Assembly (NCBI GenBank): GCA_020310875.1
Contig: MU260068.1
Span: 642,501-706,500 of the forward strand
Direction: 5' to 3'
DNA length: 64,000 nucleotides
Source: Ceratopteris richardii
Lineage: Eukaryota; Streptophyta; Polypodiopsida; Polypodiales; Pteridaceae
Part shown: positions 33,575 to 46,846 of the stretch, in pieces
Layout of the letters: every line of letters starts with the position of its first letter
How positions within the stretch are numbered: position 1 is the stretch's first letter
Made by a program: the position numbers and the translations under genes
Notes under the pieces: model-generated
Databases searched by the model: none
The model's input: only the letters and a program-made list of their open reading frames with translations
Told to the model about the DNA's origin: nothing

Positions 33575-33761
33575 TGACATCATATATGATGTCAGTTTCC
33601 TAAATGAACATTACTGTACAATGCACCTAGCCAAGGTCTTTGCAAGTGCTCCATAAAATAGAATAGTGGGACCATTGAGAGTTAGGAAAGGTAGAAAAGA
33701 AATCCGCGCTACACCCATTGTATTTTGCCATTGAACAAGAAAAGACATCACAAGTGATGTC
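33575..33761. promoter_or_regulatory. Paired TGACATCA-type palindromes
   Basis: tgacatcatatatgatgtca (33575-33594) is a perfect 20-bp palindrome. gacatcacaagtgatgtc (33744-33761) has 8-bp arms around a 2-base centre. Both contain the bZIP/CRE-like half site TGACATCA or its close form, and they lie about 150 bp apart. They could be regulatory sites or the inverted ends of a small transposon. Confidence 0.45.
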
Positions 33762-34730
33762 AAAGTAATCATTTCAATTAGCTTTAAGTTTGAGAGTTTA
33801 TTTATCATACGTGATGTTTTTTCTCTTTCTATGTGAATTCAAGGATCTTTGGCAAGTCATACCAATTTCAAACCTACCATTAGAGGTATAGATTTATCAT
33901 TCTCTCTTTTATATTGCACTCTCTCTCCATACCACTTTATTCCATCACAAAGGAACATTCTGTAACTTCTAAGGGTATGTTTACCCTCAATTTTAGCTTA
34001 CCAAATATCATCCTTCCCCAATTGTTGCAGGCATTTTTGGTATACATTGAATTTTCTAACCTAAAGTTCACATCCTTATCTCTAAAGTTTGATTTGTATG
34101 TTTCACAAGGACCCAACCCTCACACTCTTTGGATCACCTTGGCACTACGTGCCCTACTTTGTGACATCCAATAAATAAAGAAAGACTCTATTTTGTGTGT
34201 AGTTTGCGAGGCTATTCTAAGCCCCCAAGTGTCTCTCAGTGCAACTTTAGGGCTATTTTAATCTCCCTCTCCCTCTCCAATGTGTCTCTCTCATAATCAA
34301 GAGTAGGGATACTATGAGCCCCTATTGTATAATTCATGGGTTCAGAAGGTTAAAGATATGAATTCTAAAGGTTAGAATATCATGTATGTTTGCCTGAGTT
34401 TAGCCCTTGAATTACCCTTGGAACATGCCTTGAACCTTTGGGTGAAACCCTTGGGGTATTTATTCATATGAGTTCCCAATTGAATGTTTCGAACCTTAGG
34501 CTTGATTTATCCTAAGGTGTGGGAACCTTATTCTTGGGAGAAGGTTATTTAGGAGCCACCTTGTGTGTACATGAGAGAAGAATCCTCATTTGATTTATAG
34601 GACATGTGATAGATCTTGGGAAATTAGAAGGCATGTGATCACCCTTGGGAAAGTGTCCACATGAGGGCCACTTGGATGGACAGTTGGCCAAACCCAAGGA
34701 CATGCACCCCATTGGCCGAGAGGTATATAT

Positions 34731-35741
34731 TGTTGGTGCATGAAAACCATCACTTGATGTTTTGGACAAAGGTTTGAAGTCAAAAGATGAAGCCAAAATC
34801 AATACATGAAGATTGAAGTTAGAGCATAATCATAGAACGAAGGCTTGTATATACATGTACATTAAACATGCTTATACTTTTGTAATGGTCATGAGTTTGT
34901 ACATAATACCTATATATACAAGTAGAAAAGTCGGGGCATGTATGAGAGTTGATGAATTAGAAGTTGTAAGAGTCATTAGACACTTTAGAAGTGAAGTGAA
35001 TAACTCTCATCATTCATATGTAAAGTTTTTTTGAGTAAAGGAAAAGTTGTGCCTGATATTTTGCTAAATACTCCTTCTGTGTTTTTCATCTTGTGAAATG
35101 CTTTTGTACAGCTCTAAGTCTATAGTTGAGTGACCTGTATACAAGTTTTCAGATCCTAATTGTGATCAGGCAGAGAGAATTGAGAGTAGGAACATTTGCA
35201 TGTGTAAATGTGAAGAAGTGAAGATTGCTGCAGGTGCAAATTTGATGCTAATGTTTTGGTCAGTTCTCCTTCTATAGTGTAATCTCTTGAGGAAGCAAGC
35301 ACACTCATTCTTTAAGTTGGAAGGTAAGCTACCTATGGCTAAAAGAATTTTAATAAACGGGTTGTAATATGAGAGAACTATGCATTAGAAGTTGGAGGTG
35401 TCAAAATCAACTGTAGAGAAGTACAATTTTAGGCATAGGTGAATTGTTTGGAGTAAATATCAAGATTTACTGAACCTTTTGAGATGTTTTAACTTGGAGA
35501 GGGTGCGCAATAGGTGACACACCATACAAAGTTTCATTAGAAAATTTACATATTTGATCAGGAAATGAGTGAGTTATGTACAACAGACTTTTCTGTGAAG
35601 TGACTCTCTTCACAATTAATGCAAATCTTGATGATTTGGCATTGGTCTTCCAAAATTGGTCAAGGTTTTAAGTTGTTCTTGATATAGAGTGCTCTAACAT
35701 CAAGGATAACTTGTTATTTTGGAGATTAACACTCTCCATCA
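34731..35741 (+). repeat. B2 5' LTR
   Basis: 1011 bp, TGTTGGTGCATGAAAACC...CTCTCCATCA. Homologous to the B1 LTR, especially at both ends and around the cctatatataca TATA region near 34910, but clearly diverged; a separate subfamily. Confidence 0.94.
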
Positions 35742-35742
35742 A

Positions 35743-35754
35743 TGGTATCAGAGC
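35743..35754 (+). other. B2 primer-binding site (tRNA-Met)
   Basis: tggtatcagagc one base after the LTR, as in B1. Confidence 0.93.
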
Positions 35755-35964
35755 AGGAATCATAAAAAATTGAAGAAAGGAGGACCCCGACTATTGCAGT
35801 TATACAGAAATCAACCTTTGAAGATTCAAAAGGTGAAAGTTTGAAATGAAAGCTAGAGAAGGAGGCTTGAAGTTATCAAGAAGACCAAAAGGAACTACAT
35901 TCGAAGTAAAGGTACACTTATTTCTCATAAAGCTTGAAGAATTTAATACACAAGTGAAGAAAAG

Positions 35965-37519
35965 ATGGGAGATTCTCTTCAGATAGAGAAATTGGATAGA
36001 GAAAACTATCCAGCTTGGTCAATGAGGATGGAAGCTCATCTCATGAGCAAAGGCTTGATAGGATACATTACAAGTGAAGAAGAAAAACCAGAATTCACAG
36101 ATCCTAGTGTTCCAACTAGGGATGAACTCTCAGAATTGAAGACATGGATGAAGAAGGATGCGAAAGCAAGGAGCATTATATACATGGGAGTCAATGATTA
36201 CTTGCTACCTCACATTAGAGGACTTGAAAGTGCAAGAGACATATGGAATGCTTTGGAAGAACATTTTCAAATTATCACAAAGTTAAGGAAGGCATCTTTA
36301 CGTGCAAAGTTTACCACATTCAAGAAGAAGGCTTCTCAATCCATTTCTGATTATGTAGCAAGGATGCATTAGGAGCAGTTGGTGAAGATATTGAAGAGGA
36401 CAAATTGGTAAGGCAAATCCTCACAGGTTTGAGAGGAGATGAGAAATGGAAGCCATTCACTTTATCTACTGAATTGTTACTAGATCATTTCACTCTCGAC
36501 TTGAATCAATTGCTAGGACATATGCTAACCTTTGAGAAGGATGCTAAAGGTGATGTTGATAAAAGTACAGGTCAGGCAATGTATTCAAAGGACAAGAAGA
36601 AGTTTAATAAAGGTAAGCAACAATTGAATGAAGAAGATGGCACAACTAGCCAAACTAACTTCCTAAGAGGAAGAGGTGGTGGCAAAGGAAGAGGTAGAGG
36701 CAGAAGCAATAAAGATGGAGCCAAATCTTGCTGGATTTGTGGTAAGACAAATCATTTAGCTCATGATTGTTGGCATAATAATTAGAATAATGGTGGATAT
36801 AATCAGAAATTTAACTCAAGAGGAAGAGGTAATAGAAATCAGAGAGATAATTTTAGAGGTAGAGGTAGTAGAGGTTTCTTTGGAAGAAATGCAGGTAGAG
36901 GCTTCCAACGTCAATCCTACAACAATACCTACCATAGCTATGCTTCAGATGAGAAAGAAGATTCAACCTTAATCATGAATGCAACTTGTGAAAGAACAAG
37001 TGAAGATCAAAGAGTCTTCTACATTGACTCAGGGTGTAGCAATCACCTGAGTGGAAACATAGCTTTGATGACTGATTTGGAGAATAAAGCAAGTAATCAT
37101 GTGGTTCAAACAGGTGATAATACAAAGCACAATGTGAAATCAATTGGATCAGTGAAGGCTAAAGATGGGAGCACTCTTCTAAGTAAGGTTTTGTATGTTC
37201 CTACAATTCCAAAGAATCTGATAAGTGTAGGCCAAATTGTTGAGAAAGGTTATGAAGTAAGGTTCACTAATGATGGAGTTTTTTATGAAGACTCTAGCAA
37301 TGGGTATAAACAAATTGTTTCAGGGAAGAAAGAAGGAAGTCTCTTCACATTGAAGATTCAAGGCAATGTTGGTCATGCCTTGTTCACTTATGGAGGACAT
37401 AAGATCTCTTAGTTAGATCTTTGGCAAAAATGCTTGGACATTTCAATGAAAGAGGTAATTAAGGATATAGTTAACAATGGTTCAGTGCTTGGATTACCTA
37501 ATGTTGAAGGTCAACATAT
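35965..37519 (+). pseudogene. B2 gag-protease-pre-integrase, broken
   Basis: Starts like B1 (MGDSLQIEKLDRENYPAW at 35965). A 16-bp deletion near 36366 between gatg words shifts the frame; gag resumes at 36405 and includes the CCHC knuckle CWICGKTNHLAHDC. TAG at 36783-36785 replaces CAG. The protease YIDSGCSNHLSG is in the frame starting 36975. A GAG to TAG stop follows at 37410-37412, and further frame loss comes before the A5 insertion at catat (37515-37519). Confidence 0.93.
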
Positions 37520-37747
37520 TGTTGATATATTTAGGTAGTGATGTGTGTGAACACACTAGGACCGCTGGGGCACTTTTTTCCCTCTTTAGGAGGTTCCCCC
37601 CCCCCCTTGTATATATGCCTATTGCCGTAATGGGCTACTTATCTTTGTACATTCTCTAGTAATACATTCAATCTTGTGTGTTGTGCTCCAAGCTTCTTCT
37701 TCTTCCTTGTGCTGTTCGCGTGCTTCCACAGACATCTAACTCCAACA
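37520..37747 (+). repeat. A5 5' LTR
   Basis: 228 bp, TGTTGATATATTTAGG...AACTCCAACA, with an unusual run of nine or more C near 37597. The PBS tggtatcagagc follows at 37750. Confidence 0.96.
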
Positions 37748-38102
37748 ATTGGTATCAGAGCAGGTCGCCGCTTCATCTAGGGCATCGTCTACACCTCTTC
37801 GGTTGTAGTCTCAGATTGGCACGAAATTTGGTGAGCATACTGAGGCTATTTCAGAGATCAAAACAGCTGCACTATGTGGTGCAGAAATCGCGATCTAAGC
37901 TCGTTTCAGCCTCCGAATGCACTATCACAGTGATTGTGTACGCTATTTTGTCTTTTTCTACCAAAGGTATATACCAGTTTCTGTTTGCCAGTATAAGCGT
38001 CTCAAAGACTGCTATAGGTCTATCAGACCTCGTCTGGGCAATTCCGTTCAACTTTTTGAGATACAGTCAATTTTCTACATCAAGGTATTTTAGTCACCGG
38101 CC

Positions 38103-41100
38103 ATGGCTGAAAGCAGTGATGTATTCCGTATGTTGGCTGTTGCGGATAAGTTGGATGGTACCAACTACCCATTATGGGCTTATATGATGCGACATGTATT
38201 GGTTGCAAAAGGAATATGGAACATTGTGCAGGGTGTTGAAAGACGTCCTGTTACACCTGCGACTACAGGTACTGCAAATACAGGTGATGAAGCTGATGGA
38301 GATGGTGTCGAAGATGATATTCTCCAGATTCCTGTTCGTGCTGCTATTTCTGTTCCACCTACTATAGAGCAGATTCGTTGGGATGGCAGAGATGCCCATG
38401 CACATGCATTAATAGCTTTGTCTGTCAAACGTGCCATTATTCCTCATATTTGCTCTTGCAGAACACCAAAGGATGCTTGGGATAAACTTACCACATTGTA
38501 CCAGGCTAGGAATGAGGCTCCTGTTGCTTACCTCCAAAAAGAGTTGGAGAGTGAGCACATGAATGAAGGTGATTCTATGGACAGTTTTTTGAAAAAGATC
38601 AAAGACTTGAAGGAACAATTGATTTCTGCTGATGAGGTTATACATTATAGCTCACTTGTGCAGACCGTTCTGAATGGTCTTCCTAATTCATATTAGAGTT
38701 TCGCTTCTACTCTTCGATTGATGATGAAAGGCAATCCAAATGCCTTATCATTTGAGGAGTTAGTCTCTGTTCTGTTGCAGGAAGATTAGTCTAGGCACAA
38801 TAGGTCCATTATGCGTATTGCAGATCAAGCTTTCTTGGCTAGTCAGAAGGGCAAAGGAAAATGGAGCTCTTCTACTAGTAAGCAGAAATCTGCAAATGCT
38901 GCATATTCAAAGAACCAAGACAAAGATGAGAAAAAATCAGAAAAGTAGAAATTGTTTTGTAAGTACTGTAAAGGGAATGATCATATCATAAAGAACTCTC
39001 CAAAACTGGCTGCAAAAGAGGCAAAGAAGAAAGAGACTGGAATAGTTGTTGCAGAAGCCTCTACACCAAAAACGGAGTCTGCTAATCTTGTGCAGGAAGA
39101 AGAATGGGCGTTTACTACTGTTTGCAGTTTTGACCCATCTTCTTATGATCAGTGTATGTCTGCAGTAGGCTGAGATGTTTGGTACTTTGATAGTGGGGCG
39201 ACCAAACATATTACCTCGCAGCATAGTTTCTTCTCTTCACTCGAGCCTGCCCCTATAGGGAATACTGTCACATGCGCCAACAACTCCTCTTATCTTGTCA
39301 TGGGAGTTGGTAAGATCATTCTGACTACTGTTGATGGTAGTTCTTTCACTTTATCAGATGCTTTATTTGTGCCAGGGATCAAGAAGAATCTGTTATCAGT
39401 TTCTACATTAGCCAAGATTGGCTTGGTTGTGAAATTTATTGATGACAGATGTACAGTTCATGATCTGTCAAATGGCGATGTTATTATTACTTTTGGCATT
39501 TTATGTCGTGGGATGTATAAGCTCATAGACTATGAAAGATCTATTAATGATTCGACATGTGTAGTTCATGATTTTCAAGCTATGTCAGATGCAAAGCTTT
39601 GGCATGCATGCTTTGGTCATCTGAATTTTGCTAAATTGCTACGCGTGCAGAAATCTGATATCGTGCCTTCTTTGCCCAAGCTTGAGGCACCTGGAAAACA
39701 TGTATGTGAAGGCTGTATTTTGGGCAGAATGCAACGTTCCTCCTTTCCAAAAGATGGTTCAGTTTGGGCTATGCAGAAATTGCAGCTTGTACATAGTGAT
39801 GTCTGTGGTCCTATGTAGACATCCTCTTCTGGAAATTACCTTTACTTCATGACTTTCATTGATGATTTTTCCAGGCATGCATGGGTATATCCATTGAAGG
39901 CAAAGTCCGAAGTGTTCATGTGCTTCAAACAGTTTTTGGTTTTGGCTGAAAATCTGTCAACATGTAATGGGCACCCTCCATTCTGATCGAGGGGGGGAAT
40001 ATATGTCTTCTGATTTTAATGCATTTCTGGCTGAACGTGGGATAAAACACCAGTGTACAGTGCCGTATGCACCTCAATAGAATGGAGTTGCTGAAAGAAA
40101 GAACAGGTCACTCATAGAGATGGCGAGGTGTATGGTCAAGAGTCAGGCTTTACCACATAGTTTCTGGCTTGAGGCTGTCATGTGTGCAGCATATGTACTT
40201 AACATGTGTCCCACTAAAGCACTGCAGTCTATCACTCCATATGAGGCTTGGCATGACTGCAAGCCATCTGTTGCTCATCTGCGTGTTTTTGGTTGTTTTG
40301 CATATGCATTAGTGCTTGAACAACATTGCAGAAAATTGGATGATAAGGCAGTAAAATGTATTTTTGTTGGGTACAGTTCTGAAAGTAAAGGCTATCTTCT
40401 GTATCATCCACAAACTAAACACATTTTGGTTAGCCGTGATGTTTTTTTTTGTGAAAGATGCTATTCAGCCATTGCTTTCATGTACCAAGGAGACATCTGT
40501 TAGCTCCAAAGACATGTATGATACTTTGATGCCTCTTTTTACAGGTGGACATTATAGTGCTAGTCCTAATGAGGCAACTTCTCAGCCTTTGCAGGTTTCA
40601 TGTGATCATGTAGATAATTCCATTTCTGATTCAGATGTACATGATGCACTTATTGATGAGGGAGCTGATATTGAGCAGGCAAGAACTATGCCAAAATGGC
40701 TCGTGCAGACTTTGCATGACAACAAATTAGATGCACCTCTATCATATCGTACTCGTTTAGGCTCTCATAGTGCCTCATTTGCATCAGATTGCTATGCTAT
40801 GGCTACATCTAGTCTCTGTGATCAGAATGAGCCTGTTTCGTTTGATGAAGCACAAAATTCAGAAAATTGGATGGCTGCTATGCAATCTGAATATGATGCT
40901 ATAATGAAGAATGATACTTGGTCTTTATGTGACTTGCCTCCTGGCAAGAAGGCCATTGGCACTAAGTGGGTATACAAGCTGAAGCGTAAACCGGATGGTA
41001 CAGTTGGCAGATATAAGGCTAGGCTTGTTGCAAAGGGTTATGCACAGGAAAGAGGCATTGATTTTGATGAGACCTTTGCACCCACATGCCGTATGGCTAC

Positions 41101-41131
41101 TGTTCGGAGCATCTGTGCACTTCCAGCTCAT
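38103..41131 (+). pseudogene. A5 gag-pol, part upstream of A6
   Basis: Family A polyprotein from MAESSDVFRMLAVADKLDGT through gag, knuckle, protease, integrase and the start of RT (YKARLVAKGYAQERGIDFDE...). Stops at 38694, 38787, 38946, 39816 and 40078 replace CAG codons. TGA at 39171-39173 replaces TCA. Frameshifts lie near 39966 and in a T run at 40442-40450. The last Cys of the zinc knuckle is Ser (KNSP for KNCP). The most heavily mutated of the LTR-bounded family A copies. Confidence 0.94.
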
Positions 41132-41362
41132 TGTTGATATATTTAGGTAGTGATGTGTGTGAACACACTAGGACCGCCAAGGCACTTTTTTCCCTCCTTA
41201 GGAGGTTTTTTTCCCCCGGCTTGTATATACGCTTATTGCCCTAATGGGCTACTTATCTTTGTACATTCTCTAGTAATACATTCAGTATTGTGTGTTTATG
41301 CTCCAAGCTTCTTCTTCTTCCTTGTGCTGTTCGCGTGCTTCCGCAGACGTCTATCTCCAACA
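41132..41362 (+). repeat. A6 5' LTR
   Basis: 231 bp, differing from its partner at 45302-45531 at roughly ten positions by eye. It is followed by PBS tggtatcagagc at 41365 (then atg rather than agg). Confidence 0.96.
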
Positions 41363-41650
41363 ATTGGTATCAGAGCATGTCGTCGCTTCATCTAGGGTGC
41401 CATCGACACTCCTCCGTTTGCAGTCTGAGATTCGCATGAAATTTGGTCTCGTTTCGGCCTCCAAACACACTATCGCAGCGCTTGTGCAGGCTATTTCATC
41501 TTTTTGTGCCAAAGGTATATACCAGTTTCTGTTCGCCAGTTTAAGCGTCTCGAAGTCTGCTACAGGTCTAGCAGAACTCGTCTGGGCAGTTCTGTTCAAC
41601 TTTTTGAGATACAGTCAATTTTCTGCATCAAGGTATTTTAGTCACCGGCC

Positions 41651-44600
41651 ATGGCTGAAAGCAGTGATGTATTCCGTATGTTGGCTGTTGAGGATAAGTT
41701 GGATGGTACCAACTACTCATTATGGGCTTATATGATGCGACATGTATTGGTTGCAAAAGGACTATGGAACATTGTGCAGGGTGTTGAAAGACGTCCTGTT
41801 ACACCTACAACTACAGGTACTGCAAATACAGGTGCTGGAGGTGCTGGAGCTGATGAAGATGGTGTCGAAGATGATATTGTGCAGATTCCTGTTCGTGCTG
41901 CTGTTTCTGTTGCACCTACTGCAGAGCAGATTCGCTGGGATGGCAGAGATGCCCAGGCACATGCATTGATAGCTTTGTCTGTCAAACGTGCCATTATTCC
42001 TCAGATTCGCTCTTGCAGAACAGCAAAGGATGCTTGGGATACACTTACCACATTGTACCAAGCTAGGAATGAGGCTCGCGTTGCTTACCTCCGAAAACAG
42101 TTGGAGAGTGAGCACATGAATGAAGGTGATTCTATGGACAGTTTCCTAACGAAGATCAAAGATTTCAAGGAACAGTTGATTTCTGCTGATGAGGTTATAC
42201 CAGATAGCTCACTTGTGCAGACCGTTCTGAATGGACTTCCTGACTCATATCAGAGTTTTGCTTCTACTCTTCGGTTGATGATGAAAGGCAATCCAAATGC
42301 CTTATCATTTGAGGAGTTAGTCTCTGTTCTGTTGCAGGAAGATCAGTCCAGGCAGAATAGGTCTATTATGCGAGTTGCAGATCAAGCTTTCCTGGCTAGT
42401 CAGAAGGGCAAAGGAAAATGGGGCTCTTCTACTAGTAAGCAGAAATCTGCAAATGCTGCACAATTGAAGAACCAGGATAAAGATGAGAAGAAATCAGAAA
42501 AGAAGAAATTGTCTTGCAAGTACTGTAAAGGAAATGATCATATCATAAAGAACTGTCCAAAACTGGCTGCTAAAGAGGCAAAGAAGAAAGAGGTTGGAAT
42601 GGTTGTTGCAGAGGCCTCTACACCAAAAACAGAGTCTGCAAACCTTGTGCAGGAAGAAGAATGGGCGTTTACTACTGTCTGCAGTTTTGACCCATCTTCT
42701 CAGGATCAGTGCATGTCTGCAGTTGACTCAGATGTTTGGTATTTTGACAGTGGGGCAACCAAACATATTACCTCGCAGCGCAGTTTCTTCTCTTCACTCG
42801 AGCCTGCCCCTATAGGGAATACTGTTACATGTGCCAACAACTCCTCTTATCCTGTTATGGGAGTTGGTAAGATCATTCTGACTACAGCTGATGGTAGTTC
42901 TTTCACTTTGTCAGATGCTTTATTTGTGCCAGGGATCGAAAAGAACCTGTTATCTGTTTCTGCATTAGCCAAGATTGGCTTGGTTGTGAAATTTGTTAAT
43001 GACAGGTGTACAGTTCATGATCTGTCAAATGGCGATGTGATTATTGCTTCTGGCATTTTATGTCGTGGGCTGTATAAGCTCATAGACTATGAAAGATCTG
43101 TGAATGATTCGGCATGTGCAGTTCATGATTCTCAGGCTATGTCAGATGCAAAGCTTTGGCATGCACGCTTTGGTCATCTAAATTTTGCTAGTTTGCTACG
43201 CCTGCAGAAATTTGAAATGGTGTCCTCTTTGCCCAAACTTGAGGCACCTGGAAAACATGTTTGTGAAGGCTGTATTTTGGGCAAAATGCAGCGTTCCTCC
43301 TTTCCAAAGGATGGTTCAGTTCGGGCTACGTAGAAATTGCAGCTTGTTCATAGTGATGTCTGTGGCCCTATGCAGACACCCTCTTTTGGAAATTACCTTT
43401 ACTTCGTGACTTTCATTGATGATTTTTCCAGGCATGCATGGGTATATCCACTCAAAGCAAAGTCCGAAGTGTTCATGTGCTTCAAACATTTTACATGCTG
43501 AAAATCTATCAGCATGTAAAATGGGCACCCTCCGTTCTGATCGAGGGGGGGAATATATGTCTTCAGATTTTAATGCATTTCTGGCTGAACGTGGGATAAA
43601 ACACCAGTGTACAGTGCTGTATACACCTCAACAGAATGGAGTTGCTGAACGAAAGAACAGGTCACTCATGGAGATGGAGAGGTGCATGGTCAAAAGTCAG
43701 GCTTTACCACATAGTTTCTGGCTTGAGGCTGTCATGTGTGTAGCATATGTACTTAACAGGTGTCCCACTAAAGCACTACAGTCTATCACTCCATATGAGG
43801 CTTGGCATGACCGCAAGCCATCTGGTGCTCATCTACGTGTTTTTGGTTGTTTGGCATATGCATTAGTGCCTGAACAGCATCGCAGAAAATTGGATGATAA
43901 GGCAGTAAAATGTATTTTTGTTGGGTACAGTTCTGAAAGTAAAGGCTATCGTCTGTATCATCCGCAGACTAAACGCATTCTGGTTAGCCGTGATGTTGTC
44001 TTTGTAGAAGATGCTATTCAGCCATTGCTTTCATGTACTAAGGAGACATCTGTTAGCTCCAAAGACATGTATGATACTTTGATGCCTCTTTTTACAGGTG
44101 GACAGTCTAGTGCTGGTCCTAATGAGGCAACTTCTCAGCCTTTGCAGGTTTCATATGATGATGCAGATCATTCCATTTCTGATGCAGATTTACATGATGC
44201 ACTTGTTGATGAGAGAGCTTATATTGAGCATGCAAAAACGATGCCAAAATGGCTGGTGCAGACTTTGCGTGACAGCAAATTAGATGCACCTTTGTCATCG
44301 TACTCGTTCAGGCTCCCATAGTGCCTCCTTTGCATCAGATTGCTATGCTATGGCTGCATCTAGTCTCTGTGATGAGAATGAGCCTGTTTCTTTTGATGAA
44401 GCACAAAATTCAAAAAATTGGATGGCTGCTATGCAATCTGAAACACATTATTGCAGCGTTTTGGCCTTGAAGACTGTAAGCCTATTGCCACTCCTATGGA
44501 GACAGGTTTACGATTGAGTCTTCATGATGCTGGAGATGCATTTGATGCTGTTCTCTATCAGCAGGCTGTTGGATGCTTGATTTACTTATGCATTACTCGG

Positions 44601-45227
44601 CTAGATATTCAGTTTGCTGTCTCACAAATGAGCAGGTTTATGCATTGCCCAGGAGTCACGCATTGGAAGGCGGTTAAGCGCATCTTTCGCTACTTGAGTG
44701 GTACTCGGCTACTTGGGTTGTTTTATCCCAAGGGGGGATCACTACCGCCAAATTTGCATGCTTTTTCTGACTCAGATTGGGCTGGTTGCTATGACACTCG
44801 TGTGTCCACCAGTGGTTTTTGCTTCATGCTTGGTAGCTCATGTATATCTTGGTTGAGCAAGAAGCAGCCTACTGTGGCCACTTCCAGTTGTGAGGTTGAG
44901 TATAGGGCAGCTTTCACAGCGACTGTTGAGTGTGTGTGGCTCAGACGCCTTATGGCTGATTTGGGTGTTGGCCAGTCTTCTGCCACCACCATCTTCACTG
45001 ACAGTTAGAGCGCATTGGCAATTGCGAGGAACCCTGTGTTCCATGCTCGCACTAAGCACATTGAGGTGCATTATCACTACATCAGGGAGAGGTTCTCCGC
45101 CGGGGAGATCAGCTTGGCATATGTGCCCACGCAAGAGAACATTGCAGACCTTTTCACGAAGGCTCTACCTAGGGAGAAGTTTGAAGCTTTCCACAAAGCT
45201 TTGGGCTTACTTCCTTTTGTGGAGTGA
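41651..45227 (+). pseudogene. A6 gag-pol with RT deletion
   Basis: The first 560 codons (41651-43333) are open: gag, CCHC knuckle (CKYCKGNDHIIKNC), protease (WYFDSGATKHIT), pre-integrase with HxxxH and CEGC. TAG at 43331-43333 replaces CAG. A deletion near 43490 shifts the frame in integrase; 43416-44321 then carries SDRGGEY and NGVAERKN. At about 44440 the RT jumps from AAMQSE to THYCSVL, removing RT from there through YVDDM. RNase H (SDSDWAG, KKQPTVATSSCEVEY) follows with a TAG at 45006-45008 and ends at 45225-45227. It cannot act alone. Confidence 0.95.
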
Positions 45228-45301
45228 TTTCCACATAGATTGGCACTTCCTTATACATGAGTGCCAGCTCCTTGTTCACCGCATCACTCCCAGGGGGGAT
45301 T

Positions 45302-45531
45302 TGTTGATATATTTAGGTGGTGATGTGTGTGAACACACTAGGACCGCCGGGCACTTTTTTCCCTCCTTAGGATGTTTTTTTCCCCCAGCTTGTATATACG
45401 CCTATTGCCCTAATGGGCTACTTATCTTTGTACATTCTCTAGTAATACATTCAGTATTATGTGTTTGTGCTCCAAGCTTCTTCTTCTTCCTTGTGTTGTT
45501 CGCGTGCTTCCGCAGACGTCTATCTCCAACA
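45302..45531 (+). repeat. A6 3' LTR
   Basis: 230 bp after the polypurine-like ccaggggggattt. It ends tatctccaaca, as does the A6 5' LTR. Confidence 0.96.
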
Positions 45532-46772
45532 CTCATCATGGTTGGAATGTACATCAGTTGGACATTAAAACTACATTTCTGAATGGTGACTTGCATGAAG
45601 AAGAGTATGTTTTTCAACCCCGTGGATTTGTGCAGAAAGGACTTGAAAACTAGGCGTGCAGGTTAAAGAAGGCATTATATGGTTTAAAGCAAGCACCACA
45701 TGCTTGGTATGAGAAGATACATGCCTATCTTATTGCACATGGTTTTGAGAATAGCCCAAATGAAAGCATCTTATATGTTAAGCGTGCTAATGATGTAATT
45801 CTGATCATTGTTGTCTATGTTGATGACATGCTGCTCACTGGTCCTATTGAGAGGCATATTGCTGATTTTAAGGCTGATTTGCATGCCTCATTTGATATGT
45901 CTGATTTGGGGCATTTGCATCACTATTTGGGCATTTAGTTTATGCAAGTTGATGGTGGGATGGCTTTGTGTCAAACGAAATATATTGACACATTATTGCA
46001 GCGTTTTGGCGTTGAAGACTATAAGCCTATTGCCACTCCTATGGAGACAGGTTTACGATTGAGTCTTCATGATGCTGGAGATGCATTTGATGTTGTCCTC
46101 TATCAACAGGCTGTTGGATGCCTGATTTATTTATGCATTACTCAGCCAGATATTCAGTTTGCTGTCTCACAGATGAGCAGGTTTATGCATTGCCCAGGTG
46201 TCAAGCATTGGCAGGCAGTTAAGCGCATCTTTTGCTACTTGAGTGGTACTTGGCTACTTGGATTGTTTTATCCCAAGGGGGGATCACTACCGCCAGATTT
46301 TCATGCTTTTTTAGACTCAGACTGGGCTGGTTGCTATGACACTCGTGTGTCCACTAGTGGCTTTTGCTTCATGCTTGGTAGCTAATGTATATCTTAGTTG
46401 AGCAAGAAGCAGCATACTGTGGCCACTTCCAGTTGTGAGGCTGAGTATAGGTCAGCTTTCACAGCTACTGTTGAGTGTGTGTGGCTCAGACGCCTTATGG
46501 CTGATTTGGGTGTTGGTCAAGCTTTAACCACCACCATCTTCACTGACAGTCAAAGCGCATTGGTAGTTGTGAGGAACCTTGTGTTCCATGCTCACACTAA
46601 GCACATTGGGGTGCATTATCACTATGTCAGGGAGAGGTTCTCTACTGGGGAGATCAGCTTGGCATATGTGCCCACACAGGAGAACATTGCAGACCTTTTC
46701 ACGAAGGCTCTGCCTAGGGAGAAGTTTGAAGCTTTCCGCAAAGTTTTTGGCTTACTTCCTTTTGTGGAGTGA
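45532..46772 (+). pseudogene. A5 RT-RNase H, part downstream of A6
   Basis: Resumes at the ctcat target duplication (HHGWNVHQLDIKT), then RT with VYVDDM (near 45820) and RNase H (DSDWAGC, KKQHTVATSSCEAEY), ending LLPFVE. TAG stops at 45651-45653 and 45936-45938, TAA at 46383-46385 and TAG at 46395-46397 interrupt it. Confidence 0.93.
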
Positions 46773-46846
46773 TTTCCACATAGCTTGGCACTTCCTTATA
46801 CATGAGTGCCAACTCCTTGTTCACCGCATCACTCCCAGGGGGGATT

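Larger units (their letters stand above)
31697..34730. other. Unassigned DNA between the orphan PBS and element B2
   Basis: No gene identified. An 80-bp tandem duplication lies at about 32619-32778. A 180-codon plus-strand frame (32781-33323) is partly low-complexity (Arg/Glu from a GA repeat), has no recognisable domain and is probably chance. A ctggcgg...ccgccag hairpin lies near 33139-33163, and GA microsatellite patches near 33030-33090 and 33548-33565. Two palindromes (33575-33594, 33744-33761) are described separately. Confidence 0.45.
41132..45531 (+). mobile_element. Copia element A6 (family A) inside A5
   Basis: 5' LTR 41132-41362, PBS 41365-41376 and 3' LTR 45302-45531, with TSD ctcat at 41127-41131 and 45532-45536. 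Both LTRs carry the private ending tatctccaaca. Its gag-pol lacks about 690 bp of RT, so it cannot reverse-transcribe itself. Self-nesting within one family shows repeated rounds of family A activity. Confidence 0.97.
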
